10,243 bases of DNA from Bacillota bacterium (GTDB lineage Bacteria; Bacillota_A; Clostridia; Lachnospirales; Lachnospiraceae), in contig JAEZSL010000162.1 of NCBI GenBank assembly GCA_023443925.1, positions 1 to 10,243 of the forward strand, read 5' to 3'. The notes under the pieces were generated by a model. It did no database searches. It had not been told where the DNA came from and saw only the letters and a program-made list of their open reading frames with translations. The position numbers were made by a program, and so were the translations under genes. Within the stretch, counting starts at the first letter, position 1. Each line of letters begins with the position of its first letter. Positions 1-5,318 of the stretch are shown here, one piece after another.

Positions 1-950
1 GGGGATAACAGGGTGGTTTGATGGGTCTGGCGGTTAAAGTCACAGTCCGTAAGTTCGACGGTAATACAGCTGCATTTTACTTCGCCGGTACGCAGTCTGG
101 CAGCCACGGTTTCACTTAAGGTTAACAGCACCAGTCTGGCGGTTTCAAAGTCGGTAACGTCCCTGGATAAGGTGGTGCTGTTGCCGTAGCCTTTGTTGGG
201 GGATTCTGTGGCTTCCACCGTATCGTTATTGATTCCCCAGGCGTACTGGTGAATCAGCTGACCGTGTTTGTTGCCAAGGTGGGCTCTTAATATGGAGATA
301 TCCGTGCCGGCAATATCACCGATGGTCTTAAGTCCCAAACCATACAATATTTTACTGGTGGACCTGCCTACAAAATACAGTTCTTCCAAGGGCAGCGGCC
401 ACATCTTTGTCTTGATTTCATTGGTAAACAGGGTATGGACCATATCCGGCTTTTGAAAGTCGGAGGCCATTTTTGCTAATAGCTTGTTGGAAGATATGCC
501 GATATTCACGGTAAAACCCAGTTCGTCTTTTACCCGGTTCTTAACTTCCTGTGCGGCCTGAGCCGGAGAAGTAAAACGGCTGCAGGCTCCGGTCATATCC
601 AGGAAAGCCTCATCAATGGAAAAGGGTTCAATATCCGGTGTATACTGATATAAAAGATTTAACAGGCTCTGGGAGCTCTGCTCGTACAGGCTGTGATTTG
701 GCGGTACCAGAACCAGTTCCGGGTATTTCTGCAATGCCTTGACAATGGGTTCTCCCGTCTGAATCTTATATTTTTTGGCAGGAGTAGACTTAGCCAGAAT
801 GATACCGTGCCGCTTTGAGGAATCTCCGCCTACGGCAGAGGGGATGGTACGAAGATCCAGAGTCTCGCCCAGTACTTCCTTCCGGTAAACGGCCTCCCAG
901 CTTAAGAATGCAGAATTTACATCTACATGAAATATAATACGTTCCTGCAT
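1..950 (-). CDS. dinB: Y-family DNA polymerase (Pol IV / DinB type), N-terminal 316 codons, C-terminus outside the window
   Basis: Translesion DNA polymerase that copies past damaged template bases at stalled forks. The reading frame is open from an ATG at 948-950 to the left edge. The start is supported by an AGGAGG at 958-963, seven bases upstream. Visible in order: the palm strand FHVDVNSAFLSWEA, with metal-binding Asp10; a finger-type segment HGIILAKSTPAKKY; the catalytic SIDEAFLD, with Asp113 and Glu114; palm motif GISSNKLLAKMASD; a helix-hairpin-helix thumb (FVGRSTSKILYGLGLKTIGDIA); and the start of the little finger, ending near DFNRQTHQT. All catalytic acidic residues are present. Family members run to about 350-420 residues, so roughly the last 50-100, normally carrying the sliding-clamp-binding peptide, are missing. 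The sequence style is that of clostridial Pol IV. No obvious LexA box (GAAC-N4-GTTC) was seen upstream, so SOS control cannot be claimed. Confidence 0.93.
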   Translation of the reverse strand, partial: MQERIIFHVDVNSAFLSWEAVYRKEVLGETLDLRTIPSAVGGDSSKRHGIILAKSTPAKKYKIQTGEPIVKALQKYPELVLVPPNHSLYEQSSQSLLNLLYQYTPDIEPFSIDEAFLDMTGACSRFTSPAQAAQEVKNRVKDELGFTVNIGISSNKLLAKMASDFQKPDMVHTLFTNEIKTKMWPLPLEELYFVGRSTSKILYGLGLKTIGDIAGTDISILRAHLGNKHGQLIHQYAWGINNDTVEATESPNKGYGNSTTLSRDVTDFETARLVLLTLSETVAARLRTGEVKCSCITVELTDCDFNRQTHQTTLLS

Positions 951-1343
951 GGTTCTTCCTCCTTGTATTTAGACCTGTTGATTCGTTTCATGGAGCTTAT
1001 TTCTTAATTGATCCATTGTGAAAATAATAATTGGTGATCAAAAGTCAGTTGACCCCCTATGTACATTTTTAATACAGTGTAAGATAAATATTTATTAGAT
1101 TTTTATCGTATCTAATTTAATTTATCCACCCGGGTCGTAAATTGAAAACGGTTACTCAATTAATACATAAGAAATAATAATACGTTTACAATATGATTTA
1201 ATAAACCTTTGCGGTTTAATTATTTACCAGCTTGCAAAGAAGTAATAACAGACAATTACAAGCTGATAATTATTTTACAATAAGACCGGTTTATTAGCAA
1301 TACAAATCCCTTTTTAACAGATAGTACAAGTCTTTTGCACTGC

Positions 1344-1392
1344 TGCAGCCGGTATCAGATTACCAATAAGGATCAGCTGCATGCTATTTTTT
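1344..1392 (+). terminator. Terminator-like hairpin upstream of fba
   Basis: TGCAGC (1344-1349) pairs with GCTGCA (1376-1381), enclosing a smaller hairpin GGTA/TACC (1351-1354 and 1361-1364). A run of six T residues follows at 1387-1392, just before the fba promoter. The stem is short and branched, so it could equally be a chance fold. If real, it would end a transcript coming from the spacer before the fba promoter. Confidence 0.3.
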
Positions 1393-1459
1393 ATTGATAA
1401 AATCCTAACAAAAAAAGCTTTTCATGGAATTTTGTATTTCTTTTTCCTTTAAAATAGGT

Positions 1460-1465
1460 TATAAT
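1460..1465 (+). promoter_or_regulatory. -10 box of the probable fba promoter
   Basis: A perfect TATAAT lies 61 bp before the fba start codon. The -35 region is poor: TTTCTT-like sequence at the standard 16-18 bp distance, with a better TTGTAT (1432-1437) 22 bp away, too far for a normal sigma-A promoter. Transcription would begin near 1472, giving a leader of about 54 nt. This also rules out translation from the in-frame ATG at 1424. Confidence 0.5.
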
Positions 1466-1525
1466 AACAAAAAGTTGTCAAACAGCTTACACAATAAAAA
1501 TAGAAGAAGATGGAGGTATAATATT

Positions 1526-2389
1526 ATGTTAGTATCAGCTAAAGAGATGCTTAATAAAGCCAAAGCAGGCCACTATGCAGTTGGCCAGTTTAATATCAAC
1601 AATCTTGAATGGACGAAAGCAGTTTTGTTAACAGCCCAGGAATTGAACTCACCCGTAATCCTTGGTGTATCCGAAGGCGCTGGAAAATATATGTGCGGTT
1701 ATAAGACAGTGGTAGGTATGGTAAATGGAATGTTGGAAGAATTAAAAATTACAGTACCCGTTGCTCTGCACCTTGACCACGGCAGCTTCGAAGGGTCATT
1801 AAAATGCATCGAAGCAGGATTTTCATCCGTTATGTTTGACGGGTCCCACTATCCGATTGATGAGAATATTGCAAAAACAACCGAATTGGTTAAAATCTGT
1901 GCAGAAAAAGGATTATCCATCGAAGCAGAGGTTGGTTCCATCGGCGGTGAAGAAGACGGCGTAGTTGGTGCCGGCGAAGTTGCAGATCCCAAGGAATGCA
2001 AAGCAATCGCAGATCTTGGTGTAACAATGCTTGCAGCAGGTATCGGTAATATCCACGGCAAATATCCTGATAACTGGGCTGGACTCAGCTTTGATACCTT
2101 AGATGCCATCCAGCAGTTAACCGGAGACATGCCTTTAGTTCTTCACGGCGGCACCGGAATTCCGGAAGAAATGATTAAGAAAGCAATCTCCCTTGGTGTT
2201 GCTAAAATCAATGTTAATACGGAATGCCAGTTAACCTTTGCTGAAGCTACCCGTAAATATATTGAAGACGGCAAGGATTTATCCGGAAAAGGTTTTGATC
2301 CCCGTAAGCTTTTAGCACCTGGCTTTGAAGCAATCAAGGCTACTGTTAAAGAGAAGATGGAATTATTCGGTTCCATTAACAAAGCTTAA
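1526..2389 (+). CDS. fba: Class II (zinc-dependent) fructose-1,6-bisphosphate aldolase
   Basis: Cytosolic glycolytic enzyme that reversibly splits fructose 1,6-bisphosphate into dihydroxyacetone phosphate and glyceraldehyde 3-phosphate. The protein is 287 residues, the usual length of the short class IIB type. Motifs in order: QFNINNLEW; LHLDHG, with catalytic Asp84 and zinc ligand His85; SVMFDGSHYP; EAEVGSIGGEEDGV, with Glu135; GIGNIHGKYP, with zinc ligand His177; LVLHGGTGIP, with zinc ligand His207; and GVAKINVNTE for phosphate binding. The frame is open from 1424, but the start at 1526 is preferred. It has a GGAGG at 1512-1516 with 9-bp spacing, the family N-terminus begins there, and the -10 box lies inside the longer version. 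The gene is monocistronic, closed by the terminator at 2514-2578. A tagatose-bisphosphate or other ketose-bisphosphate aldolase is possible, but the GIGNIHG-KYP and EEDG segments favour Fba. Confidence 0.95.
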   Translation: MLVSAKEMLNKAKAGHYAVGQFNINNLEWTKAVLLTAQELNSPVILGVSEGAGKYMCGYKTVVGMVNGMLEELKITVPVALHLDHGSFEGSLKCIEAGFSSVMFDGSHYPIDENIAKTTELVKICAEKGLSIEAEVGSIGGEEDGVVGAGEVADPKECKAIADLGVTMLAAGIGNIHGKYPDNWAGLSFDTLDAIQQLTGDMPLVLHGGTGIPEEMIKKAISLGVAKINVNTECQLTFAEATRKYIEDGKDLSGKGFDPRKLLAPGFEAIKATVKEKMELFGSINKA

Positions 2390-2513
2390 TTAGTTTAAAG
2401 AGAATTATTTACTGGGAAGTTTGAAATTAAAAAGAGTGTTTCTATATAAAAATGAAAAGCACTAAGTTATAAGAAATGCGGTATAATTTACGGACGAATG
2501 CACCGGTTTATTT

Positions 2514-2578
2514 AAAATGTGGGCTTGTAGGTATGCATGAATATTATTTTTCATGGATACCTACAAGCCCACATTTTT
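2514..2578. terminator. Bidirectional terminator with a perfect 21-bp stem, between fba and the peroxiredoxin
   Basis: The left arm 2514-2534 and right arm 2557-2577 are perfect reverse complements over 21 bp, with a core of GTGGGCTTGTAGG. After one G-G mismatch the stem continues with CATGA/TCATG around a 10-nt AT-rich loop. Plus-strand transcripts end in five T residues. The minus-strand side has four T residues within the stem end. It lies 125 bp after the fba stop and 104 bp after the peroxiredoxin stop, and so can serve both converging genes. Confidence 0.85.
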
Positions 2579-2588
2579 AAATGCATAT

Positions 2589-2644
2589 GATTAATTGTCT
2601 AGTATTAATTATCTAGGATTAGTTACCCAGGATTATATTGCCAA
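2589..2644. repeat. Four degenerate 14-bp tandem repeats
   Basis: Four consecutive 14-bp units lie at 2589-2602, 2603-2616, 2617-2630 and 2631-2644. They share the pattern GATTAATTRTCTAG, and the last copy is the most diverged. They occupy the gap between the terminator and the repeat beside the peroxiredoxin gene. No function is visible. Confidence 0.6.
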
Positions 2645-2673
2645 AATGTAAATTTTGTGCTTTGAATGAATAC
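2639..2673. repeat. Dispersed 35-bp repeat, copy 1
   Basis: This 35-bp sequence, starting TGCCAAAATGTAAATTTTG and ending TTTGAATGAATAC, matches 4574-4608 at 32 of 35 positions with no gaps. It ends eight bases before the last base of the peroxiredoxin stop codon. The second copy is part of the left arm of the palindromic element at 4559-4875. Copy 1 is therefore probably a solo end or remnant of the same repeat family. No matching opposite arm was found nearby. Confidence 0.75.
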
Positions 2674-2681
2674 TGCATATT

Positions 2682-3326
2682 TTAATTTTCACTGGTCTTT
2701 TTGTAACACCAGAACCAGTCCATACAGTCCAGGTCCATTTCCAACGGATTCTGAACGCGCTCGATTAATTGGTTATAAGTCCGTGGAGCCGGAACCATTG
2801 CAGGCATATCCGGCTGCCAGTTTGCCGGAGTTACAGTATTACGGCTGTCCGTTGTTTGAAGTGCTGTTAAAAGCCGCAGTATTTCGTAAATATTACGGCC
2901 GTTGGTTAAGGGATAAATCAATATTGCCCGGATTATCTGTTCCGGATCGATAAAAAATACGTTCCGGACAGTTTCTTGTTTACTGGCATCGGGAGCAATC
3001 ATCCCATAGAGTTTTGCAACCTCGGCTGTACGGTCTGCAATAATAGGGAAAGGAATCTGAATTCCGGTTAAGGTATAAATCTGATTCACCCAGGCCAAAT
3101 GGGAAGGAGTACTGTCGATGCTTAGTCCGATGAGTTTTGTGTTTAAAGCTTCAAATTCATTGTTAGCCTGCGCAAAAGCAATAAATTCCGTAGTGCAGAC
3201 AGGTGTAAAGTCACCCGGATGTGAAAATAGAATCACCCATTGTCCCCGCTGGTCGGACATTTTCATTGTCCCAAAGGTTGTCGAAGCGGTAAAATCAGGA
3301 GCTTTCATACCAATACTAACATTCAT
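2682..3326 (-). CDS. Peroxiredoxin, Prx6 / archaeal thioredoxin-peroxidase type
   Basis: Thiol peroxidase that reduces hydrogen peroxide and organic hydroperoxides in the cytoplasm. The 214-residue protein begins MNVSIGMKAPDF. It carries the catalytic PGDFTPVCTTEF, with Thr41 and peroxidatic Cys44, and the active-site Arg121 (VRNVFFID). The C-terminal Prx extension has TPANWQPD and ends DCMDWFWCYKK. Cys201 and Cys207 are six apart, as in the archaeal decameric enzymes where one of this pair is the resolving cysteine. The frame is open upstream to 3449, but the extra 41 residues do not resemble the family, so the ATG at 3324-3326 is chosen. Its ribosome binding site is weak (only an AGG about 10 bases upstream) and no clear -35/-10 pair was seen. 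The gene is convergent with fba and divergent from the gene at 3736. No reductase gene is adjacent. Confidence 0.92.
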   Translation of the reverse strand: MNVSIGMKAPDFTASTTFGTMKMSDQRGQWVILFSHPGDFTPVCTTEFIAFAQANNEFEALNTKLIGLSIDSTPSHLAWVNQIYTLTGIQIPFPIIADRTAEVAKLYGMIAPDASKQETVRNVFFIDPEQIIRAILIYPLTNGRNIYEILRLLTALQTTDSRNTVTPANWQPDMPAMVPAPRTYNQLIERVQNPLEMDLDCMDWFWCYKKTSEN

Positions 3327-3459
3327 AACGATACCTGAAAATAGTTTATAATAATATATGAAGCCGGCTGAGGATATAGTATCAACTTGAGAAATCCAAG
3401 GAGGCGATGGCGGTTCCAATTCCATAGTAAGCATGGGTAACTTGCACAATAGTTCATAT

Positions 3460-3624
3460 GGTCATGTGATTAAGAATACAGAGGTTATGCGATTAAGAAC
3501 ACAGAGGTCATATGATTAAGAATACAGAGGTCATGTGATTAAGAACACAGTAGGTCATTTGATTAAAAATACAGTATTTTAATTCGATTAAGAGTGCAAT
3601 ATGATCATTGGATTAAAAATTCAT
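3460..3624. repeat. Tandem 23-24-bp repeats between divergent genes
   Basis: Five well-preserved copies lie at 3460-3482, 3483-3505, 3506-3528, 3529-3552 and 3553-3576. They follow the pattern GGTCATRTGATTAAGAA followed by YACAGA. Two decayed copies follow, at about 3577-3601 and 3602-3624. The first three are exactly 23 bp; the next two gain one base. The array ends five bases before the -35 box of the next gene, so it could bind a regulator or simply be slippage-derived filler. Confidence 0.8.
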
Positions 3625-3628
3625 CTCA

Positions 3629-3658
3629 TTGACATCCGATATTAATATTTGCTATAGT
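3629..3658 (+). promoter_or_regulatory. Sigma-A promoter for the NTF2-like gene
   Basis: A consensus -35 TTGACA (3629-3634) and -10 TATAGT (3653-3658) are separated by 18 bp. Transcription should start near 3665, giving a leader of about 70 nt before the gene at 3736. The tandem repeat array lies immediately upstream. Confidence 0.8.
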
Positions 3659-3735
3659 ATTAACATAAAACCAAGTCATACTTTACATATTCCGGTTGAA
3701 CTACATTGTGCTAAATTGCAAAGAGGAGGACTACC

Positions 3736-4122
3736 ATGGATTTAAAGAAAACCGCTGAAGCTCTTTTCCAGAGTACGGTAATGCAAAAAGCAGAACAAAT
3801 GAAAGAATATTTTAAAGAAGAAGCACTAATTAATTGGCATAATACAAATGAGTGTTTTACGCGTGATGAATACATAAGGGCGAATTGTGAGTATCCGGGA
3901 AGGTGGTTTGGCACCATAGAGAGAATAGAGTTAACCGGTAATGTGGTTATACTGGTGGGAGCCGTTGGATTAAAGGATTCAGAGGTTGCCCTGCATGTAA
4001 CCTCCTTTTATGAATTCATAGAAGATAAAGTTATCAAATTAGATGAATACTACGGTGAGGATGGCAAAGCACCTCAATGGAGAATTGATCTGAACATTGG
4101 ACGTTCTATACATAATATTTAA
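3736..4122 (+). CDS. NTF2/SnoaL-like small protein
   Basis: The 128-residue protein has no signal peptide or membrane segment, so it is probably cytoplasmic. It has the layout of the cone-shaped NTF2-like (SnoaL-like) fold. A helical N-terminus (about residues 1-28) contains AEQMKEYF. Then come the conserved-looking stretch INWHNTNECFTRDEYIRANCEYPG (about 32-55), several beta strands (TIERIELTGNVVILVGAVGL and EVALHVTSFYEFI), and a closing LDEYYGEDGKAPQWR. The WHNTNE-FT-EYI-ANCEYPG pattern is one I associate with clostridial proteins annotated as nuclear transport factor 2 family. The fold is used by ketosteroid isomerases, small hydrolases and ligand-binding proteins, so substrate and reaction cannot be told. 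The start is firm: GAGGAGG at 3723-3729 lies six bases before the ATG, downstream of a strong promoter. Readthrough into the next small gene is possible, as no terminator separates them. Confidence 0.82.
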   Translation: MDLKKTAEALFQSTVMQKAEQMKEYFKEEALINWHNTNECFTRDEYIRANCEYPGRWFGTIERIELTGNVVILVGAVGLKDSEVALHVTSFYEFIEDKVIKLDEYYGEDGKAPQWRIDLNIGRSIHNI

Positions 4123-4260
4123 ATGGATTTACAAAAATTATAGATGAATCACAAGTTTGAAATGTAATTACAAAAAATTTAAGAATTTAAATTGAGTTAC
4201 AAAATCCGAAATGTAATTTAAATTTAATTATAAAAGAAATGTAATTACATAATTAAAATC
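4121..4260. repeat. Degenerate AT-rich repeats after the NTF2-like gene
   Basis: Five loosely related units begin with AAATG or AAATT followed by a TTACAAAA-like stretch, at 4121, 4160, 4189, 4209 and 4237. Spacing is irregular (39, 29, 20 and 28 bp). The first unit overlaps the stop codon of the preceding gene. The similarity is low, and part of it may only reflect AT-rich composition. Confidence 0.4.
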
Positions 4261-4289
4261 AATAAGACCTTACAGGCAGGGGGGATTTG

Positions 4290-4490
4290 ATGTTAATGGA
4301 ACTGATGAAGGGTATTGGTATATTTTATTATTATACTTGGTTTATCTGGCCTTTTCTATTTCTGTTTCCTTTGGTGAACGGCATAGCTGATAAAATAAAA
4401 GGGGAAGATACAGCGAATAAAAATATTATGATAGCAGCGATTGCGTTATTGATTATCTTAGCGGGAATTACAGTTCCTTCCTTTAATTAA
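4290..4490 (+). CDS. Small membrane protein with two predicted transmembrane helices
   Basis: I do not recognise this 66-residue protein. Two hydrophobic segments are visible: about residues 8-32 (GIGIFYYYTWFIWPFLFLFPLVNGI) and 46-62 (IMIAAIALLIILAGITV). They are joined by a short charged loop, DKIKGEDTANKN, suggesting a hairpin in the cytoplasmic membrane. A G-rich ribosome binding site (AGGCAGGGGGG, 4274-4284) lies five bases before the ATG at 4290; a TTG directly before it is less likely. A good terminator follows 22 bp after the stop. No promoter of its own is clear, so it may be read from the promoter at 3629. Hydrophobicity, ribosome binding site and terminator all support a real gene; function is unknown. 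Confidence 0.7.
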   Translation: MLMELMKGIGIFYYYTWFIWPFLFLFPLVNGIADKIKGEDTANKNIMIAAIALLIILAGITVPSFN

Positions 4491-4511
4491 TGAAATATTA
4501 AATGTATTTAT

Positions 4512-4557
4512 AAAAGCCGGACAGAAGAAGTGCTTAACATATCTTCCGGCTTTTTTT
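4512..4557 (+). terminator. Rho-independent terminator after the small membrane protein
   Basis: AAAAGCCGGA (4512-4521) pairs with TCCGGCTTTT (4545-4554), and the T run continues to 4557. It closes the NTF2-like and small-membrane-protein unit. The palindromic element starts two bases later. Confidence 0.85.
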
Positions 4558-4558
4558 A

Positions 4559-4875
4559 TTATAAAGATTCGAGTGCCAAAAGGTCAATTTTGTGTTTTGA
4601 ATGAATACGAGCGTAATATTTACTATCATAAATATATATATTCAATTTAGCTGCCTTTCCCTCGAACACTATATTTTTACAAGCCTCTAACGTCTCAAAA
4701 ATCAAGCCGGCTGGCATGATTTTTGGCCAGAGTAAAATATATAAATATATTTGACAAAATATAAGCAGTGTCCTCGGCCGGTCGAAATCGAATTAGATTC
4801 GATCAAAATTGAATATATATACACTGTATTCATAAAATGCATGTAGAGTGACCTTTTGACACCCGAATCTTATAA
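4559..4875. mobile_element. 317-bp palindromic MITE-like element without a transposase
   Basis: The left arm (4559-4648) and right arm (4806-4875) are inverted copies in three blocks. The outer block is about 27 bp, with two mismatches and one gap (core TGCCAAAAGGTCA on the left, TGACCTTTTGACA on the right). The other two are an 8-bp block (ATGAATAC) and a 15-bp block (ATATATATTCAATTT). The middle holds two hairpins: AAAAATCA/TGATTTTT (4697-4704 and 4717-4724) and ATCGAAT/ATTCGAT (4787-4803). TTATAAAG occurs in the same orientation at both ends (4559-4566 and 4870-4877) and could be an 8-bp target duplication. If so, the element proper is 4567-4869. No transposase is encoded. Part of the left arm recurs at 2639-2673. 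A structured noncoding RNA or a decayed insertion sequence are alternatives. Confidence 0.55.
4574..4608. repeat. Dispersed 35-bp repeat, copy 2
   Basis: This matches 2639-2673 at 32 of 35 positions without gaps. It forms most of the outer left arm of the palindromic element at 4559-4875. Confidence 0.75.
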
Positions 4876-5028
4876 AGAATATTCCGCCGGATTCTTCATA
4901 TAATGAAATTCTCATTACATTAAAGTCCGCCAAGGTAGGCAACACATGAAAACGGATAGATATAATATCGCCAAGTCCTGTTCCATTATAGTAAAAGTAA
5001 AATAATATCAAAGGCCGTAAGTAAATTT

Positions 5029-5049
5029 ACCGGGAATATCCGGTTTTTT
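5029..5049 (+). terminator. Weak terminator-like hairpin
   Basis: A 5-bp stem ACCGG/CCGGT with a 6-nt loop (GAATAT) is followed by TTTTTT at 5044-5049. The stem is shorter than usual, and no gene reads into it on this strand after the terminator at 4512-4557. Confidence 0.35.
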
Positions 5050-5139
5050 ATTTTAAAAGGTTACAATATTATTAACCGATGTGTTGAGGATACCGCTCTG
5101 TTCAGACAAAAAATCCAGAACGGCAGTTGGCTTTGCCTA

Positions 5140-5174
5140 TGCAAATGCAGTGCAATATAGTGCAAATGGTGCAA
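5140..5174 (+). promoter_or_regulatory. Phased TGCAA repeats upstream of the GH130 promoter
   Basis: TGCAA occurs at 5140, 5151, 5161 and 5170, with spacings of 11, 10 and 9 bp, about one helical turn. A related pair, GTGCA at 5276 and 5286, lies in the leader on the other side of the promoter. The arrangement suggests binding sites for a regulator on one face of the DNA, 20-55 bp upstream of the -35 box. This is inference; no known operator was recognised. Confidence 0.4.
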
Positions 5175-5194
5175 AAACACCATGCGAAATACAA

Positions 5195-5223
5195 TTGACA
5201 GGAGAATAATCCTGGAATATAAT
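5195..5223 (+). promoter_or_regulatory. Perfect-consensus sigma-A promoter for the GH130 gene
   Basis: TTGACA (5195-5200) and TATAAT (5218-5223) both match the consensus exactly, with the ideal 17-bp spacer. Transcription should start near 5230, leaving a leader of about 90 nt. Translation from the in-frame TTG at 5223 is thereby excluded. Confidence 0.88.
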
Positions 5224-5264
5224 TGAAACATCAAACTATATGCCTTAAAAAAATAATATTAAAA

Positions 5265-5302
5265 CGTTCAATATTGTGCATGATGGTGCATTTTAATGAA
5301 CG
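5265..5302 (+). promoter_or_regulatory. Stem-loop in the GH130 leader
   Basis: CGTTCA (5265-5270) pairs with TGAACG (5297-5302), and inside it TGCA (5277-5280) pairs with TGCA (5287-5290) around a six-base loop. The fold ends three bases before the ribosome binding site AAGGAGAG (5306-5313). It could affect ribosome access or mRNA stability, or the GTGCA direct repeats in it may be a DNA operator. It does not match a riboswitch class I recognise. Confidence 0.35.
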
Positions 5303-5318
5303 ATTAAGGAGAGAACTT

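Larger units (their letters stand above)
951..1525. other. AT-rich spacer between divergent dinB and fba
   Basis: This 575-bp stretch has no convincing gene. It is very AT-rich and holds several short inverted repeats: TAAACC/GGTTTA (1202-1207 and 1213-1218, loop TTTGC), CAGCTTG/CAAGCTG (about 1228-1264), and a terminator-like fold at 1344-1392 that is listed separately. A promoter-like pair, TTGACC at 1049-1054 and TACAGT at 1073-1078 with an 18-bp spacer, points toward fba but is about 450 bp from it. The fba promoter and ribosome binding site occupy the right end. Confidence 0.6.
4876..5194. other. Non-coding spacer upstream of the GH130 promoter
   Basis: No supported gene is present. The stretch contains a weak terminator-like fold, ACCGG/CCGGT (5029-5033 and 5040-5044) followed by six T residues. 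It also has an imperfect inverted repeat CCGCTCTG/CAGAACGG (5093-5100 and 5116-5123), and the phased TGCAA repeats at 5140-5174 just before the promoter. A minus-strand open frame crosses the left half and extends into the palindromic element; it has no convincing ribosome binding site and is not called. Confidence 0.5.

Noticed and set aside
268..456. 62-residue plus-strand open frame
   Set aside because: It is a shadow lying wholly inside the Y-family polymerase gene on the other strand.
1032..1050. Third copy of the element terminal repeat (GGTGATCAAAAGTCAGTTGA resembles GGTGTCAAAAGGTCA)
   Set aside because: The similarity needs two indels over about 15 bp and has no extension on either side, so it is within chance for AT-rich DNA.
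1424..1525. 34-codon upstream extension of fba
   Set aside because: It spans the -10 box, has no ribosome binding site, and encodes residues unlike any aldolase N-terminus. The ATG at 1526 has a GGAGG.
2421..2578. Small RNA between fba and the long terminator (TTGAAA at 2421, TATATA at 2443)
   Set aside because: The boxes are AT-rich and imperfect, and the terminator is explained by fba and the peroxiredoxin gene. There is no independent support for a separate transcript.
3327..3449. 41-residue upstream extension of the peroxiredoxin
   Set aside because: The family starts at MNVSIGMKAPDF. The extra part is Pro-rich and unlike Prx proteins, although the ribosome binding site at the chosen ATG is weak.
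3460..3624. CRISPR array
   Set aside because: The units are contiguous 23-24-bp tandem copies with no unique spacers between them, and no cas gene is present. The other repeat arrays fail for the same reason.
4793..5011. 72-residue minus-strand open frame
   Set aside because: It starts at a TTG with no good ribosome binding site, runs into the right arm of the palindromic element, and matches nothing I recognise. Some of its codons look gene-like, so a decayed gene fragment cannot be excluded.
4876..5060. Riboswitch upstream of the GH130 gene
   Set aside because: The GCC-rich motifs (GTCCGCCAAGG, ATCGCCAAG) and weak hairpin do not fit any riboswitch core I know, and the region lies upstream of the promoter, so it would not be in the GH130 mRNA.
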